The notes under the pieces are model-generated. The model made no database searches and was not told where the DNA came from. It was given only the letters and a program-made list of their open reading frames with translations. A stretch of DNA of 64,000 nt from Cryobacterium lactosi (GTDB lineage Bacteria; Actinomycetota; Actinomycetes; Actinomycetales; Microbacteriaceae): contig NZ_SOHM01000008.1 of the NCBI RefSeq assembly GCF_004403945.1, forward strand, positions 124,743 to 188,742. Reading direction: 5' to 3'. The translations under genes and the position numbers were made by a program. Positions 27,625-35,967 of the stretch are shown here, one piece after another; the stretch's first letter is position 1; every line of letters begins with the position of its first letter.

Positions 27625-28490
27625 GGTGTCATTCCCTTCGTTTCGGTTTTCGCGCGGTGGATACCGATGTCACCGAACGCGGTGCGGGCACGCACCGCGA
27701 CGGTCTGTTCGGACGGGTCTGGGGCGCTGTCGCCGGCGAGTTCGTTGCGCAGTCGTCCGTTCTTGGCGGCCAGGTCGAGCCAGGCCGGAACGCCCGCACG
27801 TACGCCGATGCTGATCTGGCCGAAGCCGCTCTCCACCTGCACCGAGCCGCTCGAGATCTCCCCCAGCTGGATGCTGCCGTACGCCGTCTTCGCCGACACC
27901 GCGGCGAGCGCCCGGGCGATCTCGAGGTCGCCGTAGGAGAGTTTCGCGTCCAGGTCGCCGCCGGCCTGGCCGACGGTGATGCTGCCGTGTGATGCCTTGA
28001 GGCTGGCGTCGCCTGTGACGGTGCCGATGCGGATTTGACCGTGGTCGGCGGTGATCTCGATGTCGCCCTCCGCGGCACCGAGGGTGGCGTTGCCGTTACC
28101 GGCGCGCAGCCAGAGGTCGCCCGTGCTGTCGATCTCCGCCGCGCCATTCGAGCATTTGATGCGGGTGGCGCCGAGACGTCCGGTCGCGCGCACATTGCCC
28201 GAGGAGATCTCGGCCGTGAGCCGCGATCCTGTCGGCAGCTCGATGAGCATGTCCACCGACTCGCTGGGGCCGATGATGCTGAAGCGTGGCTTCGGAGCGG
28301 TGATTGTGAGCCGCTGACCGTCGAACTCCACGGTGGTCTCCTCAGCCCCGCGACGGTCGACCGCCTTGGCCGGGCTGGTGGGTGACACCGTCACGACGGT
28401 GTCCGTTCGGTCGCTGGCAATGACCTCGATCGCGCCGACAGGCAGGTGGATGGCGACATCGATGGGGGTGGGGGTTGAATAGGTGGGCAT
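27621..28490 (-). CDS. DUF4097 family beta-strand repeat protein
   Basis: 289 aa made of about a dozen short beta-strand repeats of the kind 'ITADHGQIRIGTVTGDASLKA' and 'KLSYGDLEIA', which form a right-handed beta-solenoid. No signal peptide, so it is probably cytoplasmic; DUF4097 proteins commonly accompany DrrAB-like exporters and PadR or ribbon-helix-helix regulators. It overlaps the ATPase gene by 4 bp. The role is not known; sensing of the membrane or scaffolding is a guess. Confidence 0.85.
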   Translation of the reverse strand: MPTYSTPTPIDVAIHLPVGAIEVIASDRTDTVVTVSPTSPAKAVDRRGAEETTVEFDGQRLTITAPKPRFSIIGPSESVDMLIELPTGSRLTAEISSGNVRATGRLGATRIKCSNGAAEIDSTGDLWLRAGNGNATLGAAEGDIEITADHGQIRIGTVTGDASLKASHGSITVGQAGGDLDAKLSYGDLEIARALAAVSAKTAYGSIQLGEISSGSVQVESGFGQISIGVRAGVPAWLDLAAKNGRLRNELAGDSAPDPSEQTVAVRARTAFGDIGIHRAKTETKGMTP

Positions 28491-28581
28491 GCTGATGCGT
28501 CCCTCTCTGGGCTATGCAAATGGGTACAACGGACCGACCCCGCGGGTGCGCGGAGCTGGTGTTACCGGCCTGCTGGGCGGG

Positions 28582-29070
28582 CTAGCGCGCCCAGCCGGCG
28601 AAGTTGTCGCCGGTGCGCAGCGTGCGCTGCGCGGTACGGCGTTGTTTGGGTTGCAGGGCGGCCGCGGTCGCGCGCACCAACCAGGTATTGACCGACAGGC
28701 CGTCTGCCGCGGCGGCTTCGTCGACCCGCGCCTTGAGGGCATCCGGCAGGCGAAGCGTCGTGCGCGAGGTGCTCACCTCGTCGAGTTCGACGGATGCGGC
28801 GGCCCGCTCGTCGGTGTCCGGCTCGCTGTGCGGCGCCGTGACGACCAATTCGATCTCGCGGCCGCGCAGTCGCAGGTCGACCGAGCCGGGGGCGAGCTCG
28901 CGGGTGATCTCGCCGACCGCGGCCGACAACACATCCAGGAGCACGAGCCGCGCGGCGGAATCCAGTCCGGCGGCGAGACGCTCGGCGACGGCGCGAGTGT
29001 CTTCCGCGCCGTATTCTGCGGCATCCACCAGCTGGCGCTGGAGGTCGTTGACGTACGGTCCAAGTTCCAT
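28582..29070 (-). CDS. Ribbon-helix-helix regulator, HicB-like, of the DUF4097-DrrAB operon
   Basis: 162 aa from the ATG at 29070 (an upstream ATG at 29154 lies inside the operator region and is discounted). The N-terminal 70 residues are helical ('VNDLQRQLVDAAEYG', 'DTRAVAERLAAGLDSAARL'); a middle beta part follows; the C-terminal part 'TLRLPDALKARVDEAAAADG' plus 'SVNTWLVRAT' is a ribbon-helix-helix DNA-binding domain. No toxin partner is adjacent, so this is more likely a transcriptional regulator than an antitoxin. It is the first gene of the exporter operon, and a set of TGGTGTCA sites is located directly upstream. Confidence 0.75.
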   Translation of the reverse strand: MELGPYVNDLQRQLVDAAEYGAEDTRAVAERLAAGLDSAARLVLLDVLSAAVGEITRELAPGSVDLRLRGREIELVVTAPHSEPDTDERAAASVELDEVSTSRTTLRLPDALKARVDEAAAADGLSVNTWLVRATAAALQPKQRRTAQRTLRTGDNFAGWAR

Positions 29071-29080
29071 GCCACCATCA

Positions 29081-29130
29081 TGACACCATCGTGGTGTCAC
29101 GTCAACACTTGGTGGTGTCATTGTTGACGT
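29081..29130. promoter_or_regulatory. Operator cluster of the DUF4097-DrrAB operon
   Basis: TGACACCATCGTGGTGTCA (29081-29099) is a perfect palindrome. A third half-site TGGTGTCA occurs at 29113-29120, exactly 21 bp after the second. An outer inverted pair ACGTCAACA (29099-29107) / TGTTGACGT (29122-29130) surrounds it. Repeated half-sites in phase with the helix are typical for ribbon-helix-helix proteins such as the one encoded just downstream. Confidence 0.7.
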
Positions 29131-30263
29131 CAGGCGTCGGTGGCGCGTGCCCACTCGCTCTCGCCCCGGTGCCAGACCTGGTCGGTGGAGTGGTCATGGT
29201 CCACATCGGTGAGCCAATAGGTCTGGTCCGGGTCCCAGCCGGCCAGCACCGAGGCGACGTCGCCATCGACCTGGATGGTGCGTCCCGCGGTGGCCAGATA
29301 GCCGGCAACCGTGAGGTGCACAGCGTCGACGTCCTGCGCCACTCCCGCCCAGTCGGGCATGACCCAGAGCCCGATACGGCCGGTGGTCTGATACCAAACC
29401 TGCCGGCGTGCAGCCGTGACGCGCACCGGGTACCGCCGGCACAGGTGCGCCCAGGCGTCGGGGCCGTCGATCTCGTAGACGCGAGTATCTCGGGGCGGGC
29501 GGATCCGGTGGACCGTCGCGGCCTCCCACCCCAGGGCGTCTTCGACCAGGGCGAGTCCAGCGGGCCCCACGCCGGCCAGGGCGCGGGTCGTGCGGGTAAG
29601 CGCGGACGGCGGCTTGGACCACCACGGGCCACTGAACGACGCTCGCGGGTCGGCCGGCCAGTCGCGCTCGGCGAGCGCCTCCTCCTCCACCCGGCCGACG
29701 CGCGAGAGTTCCAGGATCTCGGCGGCGTTGCGCACCAGTTCACCGTCGACCGTGGTGCCGGCGAACTCGACGGACCACTGCTCCGCATCACGAGCAGGGC
29801 CGCCAGCCGGGGTGGTCCACCAGGAGGCCTGCGGCGACCCGGCGAGGAGGTGCGCCACGCGCGCCAGGGCGGCACGCATTTCCGGCGCCGCGGCGAGGAC
29901 GTCCTCACCGTCGGGTGGCTGCCAGTAGCGGGCGTTGCCAACAGCAGCGGCGAGCGCGCTCATCACGGCGGGGCCGCCCGGCTCGGTGAGCGAAGCGTCG
30001 GCCAGCAGCCGCGCCACGTCGCCGGGGGCAGGAGGCTTGGACCCGTGATCGGCGTCGCGATCGCTGCCGTCGGTGCCGACACTGAAGAGCACGCGAGAGA
30101 CTCCCCGCCCCGGGTCGAGATTGTGGGCGGCGTAGAAGATCGCGCTGCTCAGCCGCTCATCGTCGTTCTGAGACCAGGTGCGTGCCCACTCCAGACACAG
30201 CCGGCGCCCTCGAGGGCCGGCGAGCAACACTGCAGGGTCGAGCGCTGCGGGGTCAACGGCCAT
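29130..30263 (-). CDS. Conserved hypothetical protein
   Basis: 377 aa, soluble, Trp-rich ('WWTTPAGGPARDAEQW', 'PWWSKPPSALTRTTRAL'). The C-terminal half contains 'VYEIDGPDAWAHLCRRYPV' and 'WYQTTGRIGLWVMPDW', a block found in actinobacterial proteins of unknown role. No catalytic motif is recognised. The stop codon lies inside the outer arm of the operator cluster at 29122-29130, so this gene runs into the regulatory region of the DrrAB operon. Confidence 0.65.
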   Translation of the reverse strand: MAVDPAALDPAVLLAGPRGRRLCLEWARTWSQNDDERLSSAIFYAAHNLDPGRGVSRVLFSVGTDGSDRDADHGSKPPAPGDVARLLADASLTEPGGPAVMSALAAAVGNARYWQPPDGEDVLAAAPEMRAALARVAHLLAGSPQASWWTTPAGGPARDAEQWSVEFAGTTVDGELVRNAAEILELSRVGRVEEEALAERDWPADPRASFSGPWWSKPPSALTRTTRALAGVGPAGLALVEDALGWEAATVHRIRPPRDTRVYEIDGPDAWAHLCRRYPVRVTAARRQVWYQTTGRIGLWVMPDWAGVAQDVDAVHLTVAGYLATAGRTIQVDGDVASVLAGWDPDQTYWLTDVDHDHSTDQVWHRGESEWARATDA

Positions 30264-30285
30264 ACGTCACCCTATCGGCGCCCGA

Positions 30286-31002
30286 TCAGGATCGGGCCGC
30301 TTCCTCCACCGCGGCGACGGCCGCCGCAACGCCGGCATTCCACGGCGTGCCATGGCCGGGCAGCACCCAGGTGGCCCCCGTGGGCAGGAGCGCCCGCAGC
30401 GATGCGATCGCCTGCTCCGGCTCATCCGTGAACGGCGCCGGCTGGGGCCCCGTCGTGCCCGTGAGCACGTGCCGGGTGGTGAGGCCGTCGCCCACGAAGA
30501 CCGCGTCGGCGATCGGCACGTGGATGGCGATGCTGCCCGCCGAGTGGCCGGGCAGGCCGATGATCCGGGGCGCGCCGGGCAGGTCGAGGGTCTCCCCGTC
30601 GTGAGCGTCCACGGTCTCGGTGAGGTAGGTGGTGCGCACGCCACCCTTGCGCAGCGAATAGGCCGCGAAACCCAGGGTGGCCCCCAGCTTCATCGACTGG
30701 CGCGCGGTCGCCGGCTTGGCGCCGCCCTTGGCGCGGTCCGCATCGCCCGGGTGCACGTAGACCGGCACTCCGTGGTCGCGCCGCAGCCTCTCGGCGAAGC
30801 CGAGGTGATCACTGTCGCCGTGCGTGAGGATGACACCCTTCACATCGGCGAGAGTGCGACCCATACTGCTCAGCTCGGCCAGGAGTTCCTTCCACAGGCC
30901 GGCGAGGCCGGCATCGATCACGGTCACCCCCTCGGGAGTGTCAACGAGATAGACGGCCACGATGTCGTTGCCGATGCGATGGAGGTGAGGACCTAGTTTC
31001 AT
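30286..31002 (-). CDS. MBL-fold metallo-hydrolase
   Basis: 238 aa. The metal-binding motif 'THGDSDH' (60-66) is followed by His ligands in 'LPGHSAGS' and 'LPGHGTPW', and 'VFVGDG' supplies the bridging Asp. Such enzymes hydrolyse thioesters, lactones or similar substrates with one or two zinc ions. The ATG lies at the edge of a perfect palindrome (31001-31027) shared with the divergent TetR gene, so it is likely to be its target. Substrate unknown. Confidence 0.88.
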   Translation of the reverse strand: MKLGPHLHRIGNDIVAVYLVDTPEGVTVIDAGLAGLWKELLAELSSMGRTLADVKGVILTHGDSDHLGFAERLRRDHGVPVYVHPGDADRAKGGAKPATARQSMKLGATLGFAAYSLRKGGVRTTYLTETVDAHDGETLDLPGAPRIIGLPGHSAGSIAIHVPIADAVFVGDGLTTRHVLTGTTGPQPAPFTDEPEQAIASLRALLPTGATWVLPGHGTPWNAGVAAAVAAVEEAARS

Positions 31003-31027
31003 GATGGCTATGCTACATAGCCATCAT
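31001..31027. promoter_or_regulatory. Perfect palindrome between MBL and tetR genes
   Basis: ATGATGGCTATG (31001-31012), CTA, then CATAGCCATCAT (31016-31027): 12-bp arms without a mismatch, the usual size of a TetR operator. It touches the start codon of the MBL gene. A second smaller motif, AATAGCTAT, follows at about 31037. Confidence 0.75.
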
Positions 31028-31055
31028 GGCTACCGTCAATAGCTATACTTCACAT

Positions 31056-31661
31056 ATGCCCACGCCAGACCGCACCTCTCTTGACGCCATCGTGCTCGCG
31101 GCACGCGACCTACTCGAGAAGGACGGGCTGGCCGGCATCACCATGCAGGCCGTCGCCCACCGGGTGGGCGTGCGCGCACCGTCCCTGTATAAGAGAGTGC
31201 AGAGCCGCGACCGGCTGATCCAGTTGGTGGCCGAGACCACGCTGACCGAACTCACCGAGCGGCTTGCCATCGCAACGACCGCGGCCCAGCTGGCCAACCT
31301 GCTGCGCGCGTTCGGCCGGCAGCAGCCCGCCGCGTTCCAGCTGGTCATGACGCCCGAAGCGGGCACCCCCGTTGCCGACCACTCGTTCCGGGTGGCCCTG
31401 AGTGCGCCCCTCCTTCGGGTCGCCCGCGACCTCGCCGGCGACGAGCTCGCCCTCGAGGCCGCCCGCACGCTGACGGCGTGGGCCGCCGGCTTCATCACCC
31501 TGGAACTGAACGGCGGCTTTCAGCTCGGCGGCGACATCGATCGGGCCTGGGACTTCGGAGTGGAACGAATCGTCCAGGCGATCACCACAGCGCCCGCCGC
31601 CGCCCCGTCCCCCGGCGAGATGAGCCCGGCACGGGCACCGCAACTGGCACCGGGCGGCTAA
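31056..31661 (+). CDS. TetR family transcriptional regulator
   Basis: 201 aa from the ATG at 31056; an ATG at 31026 is within the operator and less likely. The helix-turn-helix is 'ITMQAVAHRVGVRAPSLYKRVQSRDRLI'. The C-terminal domain resembles the TetR_C group with 'TAWAAGFITLEL'. No ribosome-binding site precedes the start, so translation may be leaderless. Divergent from the MBL hydrolase and probably its repressor. Its stop overlaps the convergent DUF6328 gene by 4 bp. Confidence 0.88.
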   Translation: MPTPDRTSLDAIVLAARDLLEKDGLAGITMQAVAHRVGVRAPSLYKRVQSRDRLIQLVAETTLTELTERLAIATTAAQLANLLRAFGRQQPAAFQLVMTPEAGTPVADHSFRVALSAPLLRVARDLAGDELALEAARTLTAWAAGFITLELNGGFQLGGDIDRAWDFGVERIVQAITTAPAAAPSPGEMSPARAPQLAPGG

Positions 31662-32158
31662 GCGGACCGCCGGATGAGGCGCGGCACCACGATCCACAGC
31701 ATCACGACGGTTATGAGAATCAGCACGCCGAAGACCAGACCCCACACCCGGCCGAGCACCACGTCGAAGATGAGCAGTCCGATGCCGGCCACGGTGATCG
31801 CCACGCCGGCCAGGGTGGCCTGCACGAAATAGTCGGTGTAACGCACGATGCGGCCCTTCGCGTGCTGCCGGAAGAGCACCCGGTGCAGGCTCACCGGCGC
31901 CAGGCCCACCAGGGTCGTGATCACCGAGGTGACCACCAGAACCAGGTAGCAGTTGCGCTGAAAGTCATCGAGCTCCTCGAACCGGGACTGGAACACAGCG
32001 GCCAACAGAAAGCCGGTCAGAATCTGGGTGCCGGTTTGGATCACCCGCAGCTCCTGCAGCAGCTCATTCCAATTGCGGTCCAGCCGCTCCTCGGGAGTTT
32101 CCACGCGGCCGCCGCGACCGGCGCCTGGTGTTTCGGGAATCGGCGAGGCGTGGGACAT
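31658..32158 (-). CDS. DUF6328 family membrane protein
   Basis: 166 aa from the ATG at 32158, with AAGGGG 8 bases upstream. The longer frame to 32338 has no support. 'ERLDRNWNELLQELRVIQTGTQILTGFLL' is the DUF6328 hallmark, followed by four membrane helices. Function unknown; common in actinobacteria. Its last 4 bases overlap the convergent TetR gene. Confidence 0.82.
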   Translation of the reverse strand: MSHASPIPETPGAGRGGRVETPEERLDRNWNELLQELRVIQTGTQILTGFLLAAVFQSRFEELDDFQRNCYLVLVVTSVITTLVGLAPVSLHRVLFRQHAKGRIVRYTDYFVQATLAGVAITVAGIGLLIFDVVLGRVWGLVFGVLILITVVMLWIVVPRLIRRSA

Positions 32159-32349
32159 GGCGGGACCCCTTCGTGACATGAGCCGGCGGCCCGGGCAGCC
32201 CCGGGTCGAACACCACGACAGTAGCGCCGGGCATCCGTTGTCGCAGCGGGTCAGGCTGGTCGTCTCGTGCCCACCGGGACTAACGTTGGGTTGGGTAAGG
32301 ACTGGAAAGAAAACATCTGCCCGCCAGGAAGACGACAAGGGATAGGCAG

Positions 32350-33021
32350 GTGGTGCTGATGAGTGAGGTCTCGGGAACGCCGCTGACGTCGGGCGGGCTG
32401 GCCTCGCCGTTCGTCGAGCTGCTGCCTATCACCGGCGCGGCCATCTCGGTGTTCGATCAAGGCCGCCGCGCCTCGCTGATTCACGCCACCGACGCCACGG
32501 CCGCCCGGTTGGAGGAGATGCAATTCGATCTGGGCGAAGGGCCCTCGTTCGACGCCTTCAAGACCGCGGCACTCGTGTCGGCTCCCGACCTCACGGCCAC
32601 GGAGCAGTGGCCGGCGTTCCTGCGCAGCGCCGCCGAACTGACCGTCGGCGCCATTTTCACTTTTCCCCTGATGCTGGGAGCCGCGTGCACCGGAACGGTC
32701 ACCTGCTACCGCAGCACACCCGGAAGCCTCGATGAGCGCTCCGCCGAGATCGGCACGTCGTTGTGCCGCGCCGTCGCCGGCCCCGCCTTCCGCCGCGCCA
32801 TCCTCCTGGCCGAGCACGAATCGCCCGACCAGGATGCCCCGATCGAATCACGCCGAGAGATCCACCAGGCCACCGGAATGGTGCTGGGCCAGCTGGAGGT
32901 CAACGCAACGGATGCGTTCTCACGAATTCGGGCCTACGCTTTTTCAAGCGGATACACCGTCCAAGAGATTGCCCACGCCGTCGTCAGCCGGCGACTCAAT
33001 TTCGCAGAACTTCCAGAGTAG
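32350..33021 (+). CDS. GAF-ANTAR domain protein
   Basis: 223 aa from a GTG at 32350 (AAGGG upstream; an ATG at 32359 is an alternative). Residues 20-145 form a GAF-like sensor domain ('EEMQFDLGEGPSFDAF', 'VGAIFTFPLMLGAA'). Residues 160-215 are an ANTAR RNA-binding domain ('REIHQATGMVLGQLEV', 'DAFSRIRAYAFSSGYTVQEIAH'). ANTAR proteins bind paired hairpins in nascent RNA and prevent termination. A second GAF-ANTAR gene follows after 6 bp, so both belong to one operon. Confidence 0.88.
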   Translation: MVLMSEVSGTPLTSGGLASPFVELLPITGAAISVFDQGRRASLIHATDATAARLEEMQFDLGEGPSFDAFKTAALVSAPDLTATEQWPAFLRSAAELTVGAIFTFPLMLGAACTGTVTCYRSTPGSLDERSAEIGTSLCRAVAGPAFRRAILLAEHESPDQDAPIESRREIHQATGMVLGQLEVNATDAFSRIRAYAFSSGYTVQEIAHAVVSRRLNFAELPE

Positions 33022-33027
33022 GCAGAT

Positions 33028-33783
33028 ATGCACGACATTGAACACGCGGCTGACAGCCCACGTGAAGAGAGAATCAACGACGCTTTTGTGCGCGTGGCCG
33101 GCACTTTGGTCGAAAGCTACGATGTCGTCGACCTGCTGTCGACCCTCGTTCACACGTGCACCGAGCTGCTCTCGGTGCAGTCCGGCGGCATCCTCCTGGC
33201 CGACGGCGCCGGCACCCTCGAGCTGGTGGCCTCGACCAGCGAAGAGGCCGAAACCGTGGAGGTCATGATCGTCGCCGCCGGGGCCGGCCCGTGCATCGAC
33301 TGCTACGCCACAGGTTCGGTGGTGAGCATTCCCGATATCGCCACGGACTCCGACCGGTGGCCGCGGTTTCGCCGCACGGCGCTTGACCAGGGTTTTCGGG
33401 CCGCCCACGCCACCCCGCTCCGGCTGCACGGTGAGGTCATCGGCGCGATGAACCTGCTCAGCACGGTGCCTGGCGTCCTCAGCGAACGTGATGCCCAGCT
33501 CGCCCAGGCGTTGGCGGATGTCGCGACCGTCGGCATCCTGCACGAACGCAGCTTTCGCCAGCCCGAGGTCGTGGCCGCTCAGCTGCACCTCGCGCTGGAC
33601 ACCCGGATCCTGGTGGAGCAGGCCAAGGGCGTGCTCGCCCAGGTGCGCTCCTGCACCATGACCGAGGCGTTCACGGCCTTGCGCGACTACGCCCGGGTGC
33701 ACGAGATCACCCTGCGAGCCGCGGCCGCGGGCGTGGTGAACCGCAGCATTTCGGCGGAGGCCCTGGTCAGCTTGAACCGCTAG
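33028..33783 (+). CDS. GAF-ANTAR domain protein, second copy
   Basis: 251 aa. The GAF domain (about 25-165) contains 'GPCIDCYATGSVVSIPDI' and 'ATPLRLHGEVIGAMNLL'; the ANTAR domain (about 180-240) has 'ILVEQAKGVLAQV' and 'FTALRDYARVHEITLR'. It is only weakly similar to the first copy, so the pair probably reflects different inputs, not a recent duplication. The RNA targets are not visible in the window. Confidence 0.88.
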   Translation: MHDIEHAADSPREERINDAFVRVAGTLVESYDVVDLLSTLVHTCTELLSVQSGGILLADGAGTLELVASTSEEAETVEVMIVAAGAGPCIDCYATGSVVSIPDIATDSDRWPRFRRTALDQGFRAAHATPLRLHGEVIGAMNLLSTVPGVLSERDAQLAQALADVATVGILHERSFRQPEVVAAQLHLALDTRILVEQAKGVLAQVRSCTMTEAFTALRDYARVHEITLRAAAAGVVNRSISAEALVSLNR

Positions 33784-33831
33784 CGCCGGCCGGCACTGGC
33801 TCAGACCAGCACTGGCTCTGACCGGCACGGC

Positions 33832-34404
33832 TCAGACCGGGGCTGGCAAGCCCCACTGGCGCCGGAGGTACCCGCCGACGAAGACGTTGGCGATGAGCGG
33901 GACGATCGCGAATGCGGCCGCGCCGATCAGCCACACCTCGGTACCCCGGAACACCACCAGCGCAACTACGGCCACAAGGGCGGCAGCCACCGAGGCGCAC
34001 ACCGACGCCACGCGAACCTGCGGCGCCCACCGGCTTCCGGCACCGATCATCACCAGCCCGACGATCCAACCGACGATCGGCACGAGGTACCAACCGGCCG
34101 TCAGCACGATCGCGGCGGCCGTGGGATAGGCCAGGGACACCGGCATCCGGGCGTCTATCGGCTGAGCTGTTGCCGTCTGGGCTGCTGCCGTCTCGGCTTC
34201 GGCGGACGCGTCGGCAGCAATGGCGCGGGGGTCGCCGAGTTCGACGATCCGGGCGGCCGCGGCACCCTCGTCGAGCCCACGCAGTTCGCCGGCCAGGTCC
34301 GCTGTGATCTCGGCGCGCAGGTCTGCGGGCACTCCCGCCAGGGCCGACTCGAGTTCGGCCAGGTACTGCAGGGCCGCGGCGCTATACGAATCGTTGGTGC
34401 TCAT
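33832..34404 (-). CDS. HAAS-domain membrane protein
   Basis: 190 aa from the ATG at 34404, which overlaps the padR stop by 4 bp (ATGA). The N-terminal 70 residues are a HAAS-type helical domain ('YLAELESALAGVPADLRAEI', 'ARIVELGDPRAIAADA'); the C-terminal part has four membrane helices. HAAS proteins are almost always paired with PadR regulators and may gate repressor activity at the membrane. No transporter partner is seen here. Confidence 0.8.
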   Translation of the reverse strand: MSTNDSYSAAALQYLAELESALAGVPADLRAEITADLAGELRGLDEGAAAARIVELGDPRAIAADASAEAETAAAQTATAQPIDARMPVSLAYPTAAAIVLTAGWYLVPIVGWIVGLVMIGAGSRWAPQVRVASVCASVAAALVAVVALVVFRGTEVWLIGAAAFAIVPLIANVFVGGYLRRQWGLPAPV

Positions 34405-34784
34405 TGGTCTGTGCCTTTCACTGAAGTTACCGACGCATGCGGGTCCTGGGCGGGTGACTCGTCGAGAGCGATGATGGTGCTGACCGCGACAGAGAACGGC
34501 TGCCACTGCGCCCTGAACTGCTGCAGTTGCTCCCGGCCTTCCGGCGTGAGGCTGTAGTACTTCCGCGGCCGAGCAGAATCCGACGTGTCGGCCTGCGCGA
34601 TGATGAAGCCCTGGTCGCGCAGTCGTCCGAGCAGGGGGTAGAGCGTGCCGATGCTCCCGATCAGGCCCAGGGAGACCAGGCGTTCCGAGATCTTCCACCC
34701 GTAGGTGGGGGCGCTCTGCAGCAGCCCGAGCACGCAGTATTCGACCACGCCCTTGCGGAGTTGCGACCCTACGTCATTTGCCAT
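34401..34784 (-). CDS. PadR family transcriptional regulator 1
   Basis: 127 aa from the ATG at 34784; an upstream ATG at 34805 lies across the palindrome at 34791-34802. 'GVVEYCVLGLLQSAPTYGWKISERL' and 'TLYPLLGRLRDQGFI' are the PadR winged helix, with the wing 'PRKYYSLTPEGREQL'. It is translationally coupled to the HAAS-domain gene. It likely binds its own promoter. Confidence 0.88.
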   Translation of the reverse strand: MANDVGSQLRKGVVEYCVLGLLQSAPTYGWKISERLVSLGLIGSIGTLYPLLGRLRDQGFIIAQADTSDSARPRKYYSLTPEGREQLQQFRAQWQPFSVAVSTIIALDESPAQDPHASVTSVKGTDQ

Positions 34785-34790
34785 GCACAA

Positions 34791-34802
34791 CAGCATATGC
34801 TG
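34791..34802. promoter_or_regulatory. Candidate PadR operator
   Basis: CAGCATATGCTG is a perfect 12-bp palindrome 7 bp upstream of the preferred padR start. Confidence 0.4.
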
Positions 34803-34811
34803 CATTGCACG

Positions 34812-35855
34812 CTATAGCGAGCCCTCCGCGGCGACGTGCAGCACGGCGGCACCACGCTTGTGGCCGGCGTCGACGAAACGGTGGGCGGCCACGATCTCGG
34901 CGAGGTCAAAGCGCCGATCGATCACGGGACGCAGTCGGCCAGACTCCGCGAGCGCCACGAGATACTCCAGGTCCTCGGCGCGGTACTGCACGCCGTTGGC
35001 GCTGACGAGCTTGCCGCTGCGGCGGCTGCGGGACTTGGCGCGCAGGATGCCGTCGAGGTCGGTGATGACCGCCAGGAGCGCGCCGCCCGGGGCGATCAGG
35101 TGCTGCACCCGGTCGAAGGATGCGTTGCCGACGCAGTCGACAATGACGTCATAATCATCGGAGCCGGCAGTGAAGTCCTCGCTGGCGTAGTCGATCACAC
35201 GGGTGGCGCCGAGCGACGTGACGAGCTCGGCGTTCCGGACCGCGCAAACCGCGGTCACCTGCGCACCGAGGACCGCGGCCAGTTGCACCGCCGCCGTGCC
35301 GACCGCACCGGATGCGCCGTTGACCAGCACTCGCGTGCCGGGTCCGATGTCGGTGCGGTTCAGGTACGCCCGCGCCGTGATGCCGCCGAAGACGAGCGCG
35401 ACGGCCTCGCCGAAGGCCATCCCGGCCGGCTTGAGCGCGATCGCTCCGTCTTGCGAAACACGGGCGTACTCGGCGTGACCGCCGAACGAGCCGCCGAGCA
35501 TCGCGATGACCTCGTCGCCGGGGCTGAACCGGGTGACCTTCTCCCCCACCGCCTCGACGACGCCAGCGGCATCCATGCCGAGCACCCGGTGCCGCGGGCG
35601 AAAGAACCCGAGCCCCACGGAAGCCAGCAGGCCGAGCCCCTTGGGCACTTCGCGGGAGCGGGCCCGGTGGTCGGCGGCGCTCACCGTGCTGGCGACCACC
35701 TTGATGAGCACGTCGTGCGGCCCAGGCGTCGGCGTGGTGATCTCGGCAATCGTGACAACCTCGGGCTGGCCGAACCGCCGGTACACGGCGGCCTTCATGA
35801 GGCCACCAGCACCTGGCCGGCGCCGACGAGAACCGCTGGATTGGGTGGAAGTCAT
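34812..35855 (-). CDS. NAD(P)-dependent alcohol dehydrogenase / quinone oxidoreductase (MDR family)
   Basis: 347 aa. GAGGAG 5 bases before the ATG at 35855 supports this start, although the conserved fold begins at Met20 ('MKAAVYRRFGQPEV'). The catalytic Cys/His/Asp zinc ligands of true alcohol dehydrogenases are not evident; 'RVLVNGASGAVGTAAVQLA' is the NADPH-binding motif of zinc-free MDR enzymes such as quinone oxidoreductases. It is divergent from a TetR gene, with two GTGTAC operators in between, and probably is induced by a toxic electrophile or drug. Confidence 0.87.
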   Translation of the reverse strand: MTSTQSSGSRRRRPGAGGLMKAAVYRRFGQPEVVTIAEITTPTPGPHDVLIKVVASTVSAADHRARSREVPKGLGLLASVGLGFFRPRHRVLGMDAAGVVEAVGEKVTRFSPGDEVIAMLGGSFGGHAEYARVSQDGAIALKPAGMAFGEAVALVFGGITARAYLNRTDIGPGTRVLVNGASGAVGTAAVQLAAVLGAQVTAVCAVRNAELVTSLGATRVIDYASEDFTAGSDDYDVIVDCVGNASFDRVQHLIAPGGALLAVITDLDGILRAKSRSRRSGKLVSANGVQYRAEDLEYLVALAESGRLRPVIDRRFDLAEIVAAHRFVDAGHKRGAAVLHVAAEGSL

Positions 35856-35876
35856 GCGAACTCCTCAAGGGTGAAG

Positions 35877-35926
35877 GTGTACACCGTACACTCGGATGCC
35901 ACGACCCTAAGGTGTACGCTGTACTC
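35877..35926. promoter_or_regulatory. Two TetR operator candidates
   Basis: GTGTACACCGTACAC (35877-35891) is a perfect palindrome and GTGTACGCTGTACTC (35912-35926) nearly so. Both are centred on GTGTAC-N3-GTACAC and lie 35 bp apart between the divergent oxidoreductase and tetR genes. Confidence 0.75.
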
Positions 35927-35967
35927 CTGTCAATAGGCGAGGCCGATCTCGTCTCGAAGGAATCTCC

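Noticed and set aside
28582..29070. Type II toxin-antitoxin module
   Set aside because: The ribbon-helix-helix protein resembles HicB, but no HicA or other toxin gene is adjacent; the gene heads an exporter operon instead.
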